Below, piece after piece: positions 7,573-8,725 of a DNA stretch of 8,725 bases. Origin of the DNA: Duncaniella sp. (GTDB lineage: Bacteria > Bacteroidota > Bacteroidia > Bacteroidales > Muribaculaceae); NCBI GenBank assembly GCA_022511285.1, contig JAFLRW010000074.1:1-8725 (forward strand). The letters are read 5' to 3'. Within the stretch, counting starts at the first letter, position 1, and every line of letters begins with the position of its first letter. The notes beneath the pieces were generated by a model. That model saw nothing but the letters and a program-made list of their open reading frames with translations. It was not told the DNA's origin and did no database searches. Both the position numbers and the translations under genes were made by a program.

Positions 7573-7579
7573 AGCTGAA
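7549..7579. other. Strand-asymmetry switch point between nitroreductase and yqgE
   Basis: To the left the plus strand is C-rich; to the right it is G-rich (25 G to 3 C in 8221-8280). The change happens at this 31-base gap while gene direction stays the same, so it is not explained by coding strand. See the matching finding. Confidence 0.6.
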
Positions 7580-8182
7580 ATGAAGCGACGATCATTGCTT
7601 TTCGATATTGATATACCCACAGGAGTGGAGGTTGGTGTGGGGCGTGTGCTTGTGGCAGAGCCGTTTCTCAGAGAGGAGTTTTTCAATCATTCTGTGGTGT
7701 TGATTGTTGACTATGCACCGTCTGAGAGTGTTATGGGTGTGGTGTTGAACAACCCGTCGGAACATAAACTGCAGGACCTTCTGGATGGTGTGACTGTGGA
7801 TGAGCCGATTCCGGTCTATACCGGAGGGCCTATAGGGAGCGACAGCCTGTATTTTCTGCATACGCTGGGTGATATAATCCCCGATGCGCGGGAGATAGCG
7901 CCCGGGATATGGCTTGGCGGCAATTTTGAGGAACTGTTTAAGGTGATTAACGAAGGGTATGAGATAGAAGGCTCGGTGAGGTTTTTCCTGGGATATAGCG
8001 GGTGGAGTCCCGGGCAGCTGGAAGAAGAAATAGGCCGCAACGTATGGGCTGTGGCAGAGGCACCCCAAGGGGGAGAGCTATTGAAAGGGGATGGCACGGC
8101 GCTATGGCACGAGAGTGTGCGCCGCCTCGGGGAGAAGTTTAGAGGATGGATTTATCATCCGAAGAATCCTCAGGCAAATTAG
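7580..8182 (+). CDS. YqgE/AlgH family protein (UPF0301)
   Basis: A 200-residue protein of the YqgE/AlgH family (UPF0301, DUF179), widespread in bacteria but without an established biochemical role; the AlgH name comes from an alginate-related phenotype in Pseudomonas. Family marks seen are GRVLVAEPFLREEFFNHSVVLIVDY (21-45; two adjoining motifs), GVVLNNPS (53-60), the GGPIGSDSLYFLH stretch (82-94), GGNFEEL (113-119) and FFLGYSGWSPGQLEEEI (135-151) near the C-terminus. No membrane helix or signal peptide is visible, so it is probably cytoplasmic. It starts 31 bases after the nitroreductase and may share its transcript or have its own promoter. Its base use is very different from the genes upstream on the same strand: G and T dominate third codon positions (28 G to 7 C in 7621-7680). 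The 3' end overlaps the opposite-strand glycosyltransferase gene by 44 bases. Confidence 0.93.
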   Translation: MKRRSLLFDIDIPTGVEVGVGRVLVAEPFLREEFFNHSVVLIVDYAPSESVMGVVLNNPSEHKLQDLLDGVTVDEPIPVYTGGPIGSDSLYFLHTLGDIIPDAREIAPGIWLGGNFEELFKVINEGYEIEGSVRFFLGYSGWSPGQLEEEIGRNVWAVAEAPQGGELLKGDGTALWHESVRRLGEKFRGWIYHPKNPQAN

Positions 8183-8725
8183 TGGCCGGAAGACGGCCGA
8201 AGGTACGCCGGGCGCAAAGGTAGTATTGGATGAGGATGTTTGGGGTGTGAGCAAGGAGATTGACCTTTGGTTTGGGTGAGGTGTAAGCGCTTCGCAAGCG
8301 CAAGAAATCGCGATGAGCCTTGATGATGGCTCGGGCGTCGGCCCATTTTCCTGTGATTAAGAATTTGGCCCAGGCAATTGTGTCGAGCAGGCGACGACGA
8401 AAGAGCACACCCCGGCTGACGGCCTCCGGAAGGTTCTTGTGGAGCATCAGTAGATTGTTGCGGAAGTTGAGATAGGTCTTCCGGGGGTTGGATGCCGGGA
8501 GACTTCCGCCGCCGAGATGAAACACCTGAGCCTGAGGAACAGCCCATATCTGGCGACCGTCAAGCCGCAGGCGCCAGCACAGGTCGATTTCCTCCATATG
8601 GGCGAAGAAGTCGGGGTCGAGGCCTCCTACTTTGAGATAGGCATCAATCTCCACCATCAGAGCTGCTCCGCTGGCCCAATGAATTTGGATTGCAGTGTCG
8701 TATTGACCGGTGTCCGCTTCGATTG
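8139..8725 (-). CDS. Family 2 glycosyltransferase, C-terminal half (5' truncated by window edge)
   Basis: The frame on the minus strand stays open from its TAA at 8139-8141 to the right edge, so the N-terminal nucleotide-sugar-binding part lies outside the window; the ATG at 8657 is internal. The visible 194 residues begin in IEADTGQYDTAIQIHWASG and contain the GT-A acceptor-side signatures of the rhamnosyltransferase-like GT2 group: WASGAALMV, GGLDPDFFAHMEEIDLCWRL with the conserved acidic ED-type catalytic region, VFHLGGGSLP, then YLNFRNNLLMLHKNLP. Such enzymes transfer a sugar from a nucleotide donor to cell-surface glycans at the inner face of the membrane. The last 13 residues fall within the overlap with yqgE and look like an unconserved tail. 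On its own coding strand the gene is C-rich, like the rho-to-nitroreductase block. The family is certain; donor and acceptor sugars are not determinable. Confidence 0.92.
   Translation of the reverse strand, partial: IEADTGQYDTAIQIHWASGAALMVEIDAYLKVGGLDPDFFAHMEEIDLCWRLRLDGRQIWAVPQAQVFHLGGGSLPASNPRKTYLNFRNNLLMLHKNLPEAVSRGVLFRRRLLDTIAWAKFLITGKWADARAIIKAHRDFLRLRSAYTSPKPKVNLLAHTPNILIQYYLCARRTFGRLPATNLPEDSSDDKSIL

Noticed and set aside
7549..7579. Replication origin at the strand-asymmetry switch
   Set aside because: A C-rich to G-rich change is the right direction for an origin, but the gap is only 31 bases, with no DnaA-box cluster or dnaA nearby; a rearrangement breakpoint is simpler.
8287..8301. 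Perfect inverted repeat (6-base arms GCGCTT/AAGCGC, 3-base loop) as a terminator
   Set aside because: It lies well within the glycosyltransferase coding sequence, about 150 bases before its stop, and has no following T run on either strand; probably chance from Arg/Leu codons.

Overview
The window looks like chromosomal DNA of a Bacteroidota bacterium, most likely of the order Bacteroidales and perhaps a gut Muribaculaceae-type organism. The reasons are a Rho factor with a long, low-complexity, disordered N-terminal part, no convincing Shine-Dalgarno sequence before any start codon, and protein sequences of Bacteroidales type. The family-level guess is inference; I could not run a phylogeny.

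Layout, left to right. (1) 3-1700, +: transcription terminator Rho, whose 5' end lies outside the window. (2) 1764-3083, +: the double-GTPase ribosome assembly factor Der/EngA, complete. (3) 3111-3788, +: a six-helix, voltage-gated-channel-like membrane protein with a non-canonical selectivity filter (TVGCN instead of TVGYG). (4) 3788-6805, +: a 1005-residue soluble protein that joins a degenerate receiver, an intact-looking receiver, a PEP synthase/PPDK-type ATP-grasp domain and an uncharacterised C-terminal module. (5) 6802-7548, +: an NfsA/FRP-type nitroreductase. (6) 7580-8182, +: a YqgE/AlgH (UPF0301) protein. (7) 8139-8725, -: the C-terminal half of a family 2 glycosyltransferase, running off the right edge and overlapping the end of yqgE tail to tail. 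There is no gene-free stretch above 70 bases, and I see no RNA gene, mobile element or CRISPR array.

The core of interest is genes 3-5. Their stop and start codons overlap (TGATG, then ATGA), so they are probably translated in a coupled way from one message, perhaps together with der 27 bases upstream. This suggests a functional unit: a channel-like membrane protein, a phosphorylation-responsive ATP-grasp protein that lacks the usual phosphohistidine and PEP-binding domains, and a flavin reductase. No function for this unit can be read from the sequence; it is the best candidate here for an undescribed signalling system.

A second structural signal is a sharp reversal of G/C strand asymmetry near 7550. 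The plus strand is C-rich up to the nitroreductase stop and G-rich from yqgE onwards, although yqgE is read in the same direction as the genes before it.
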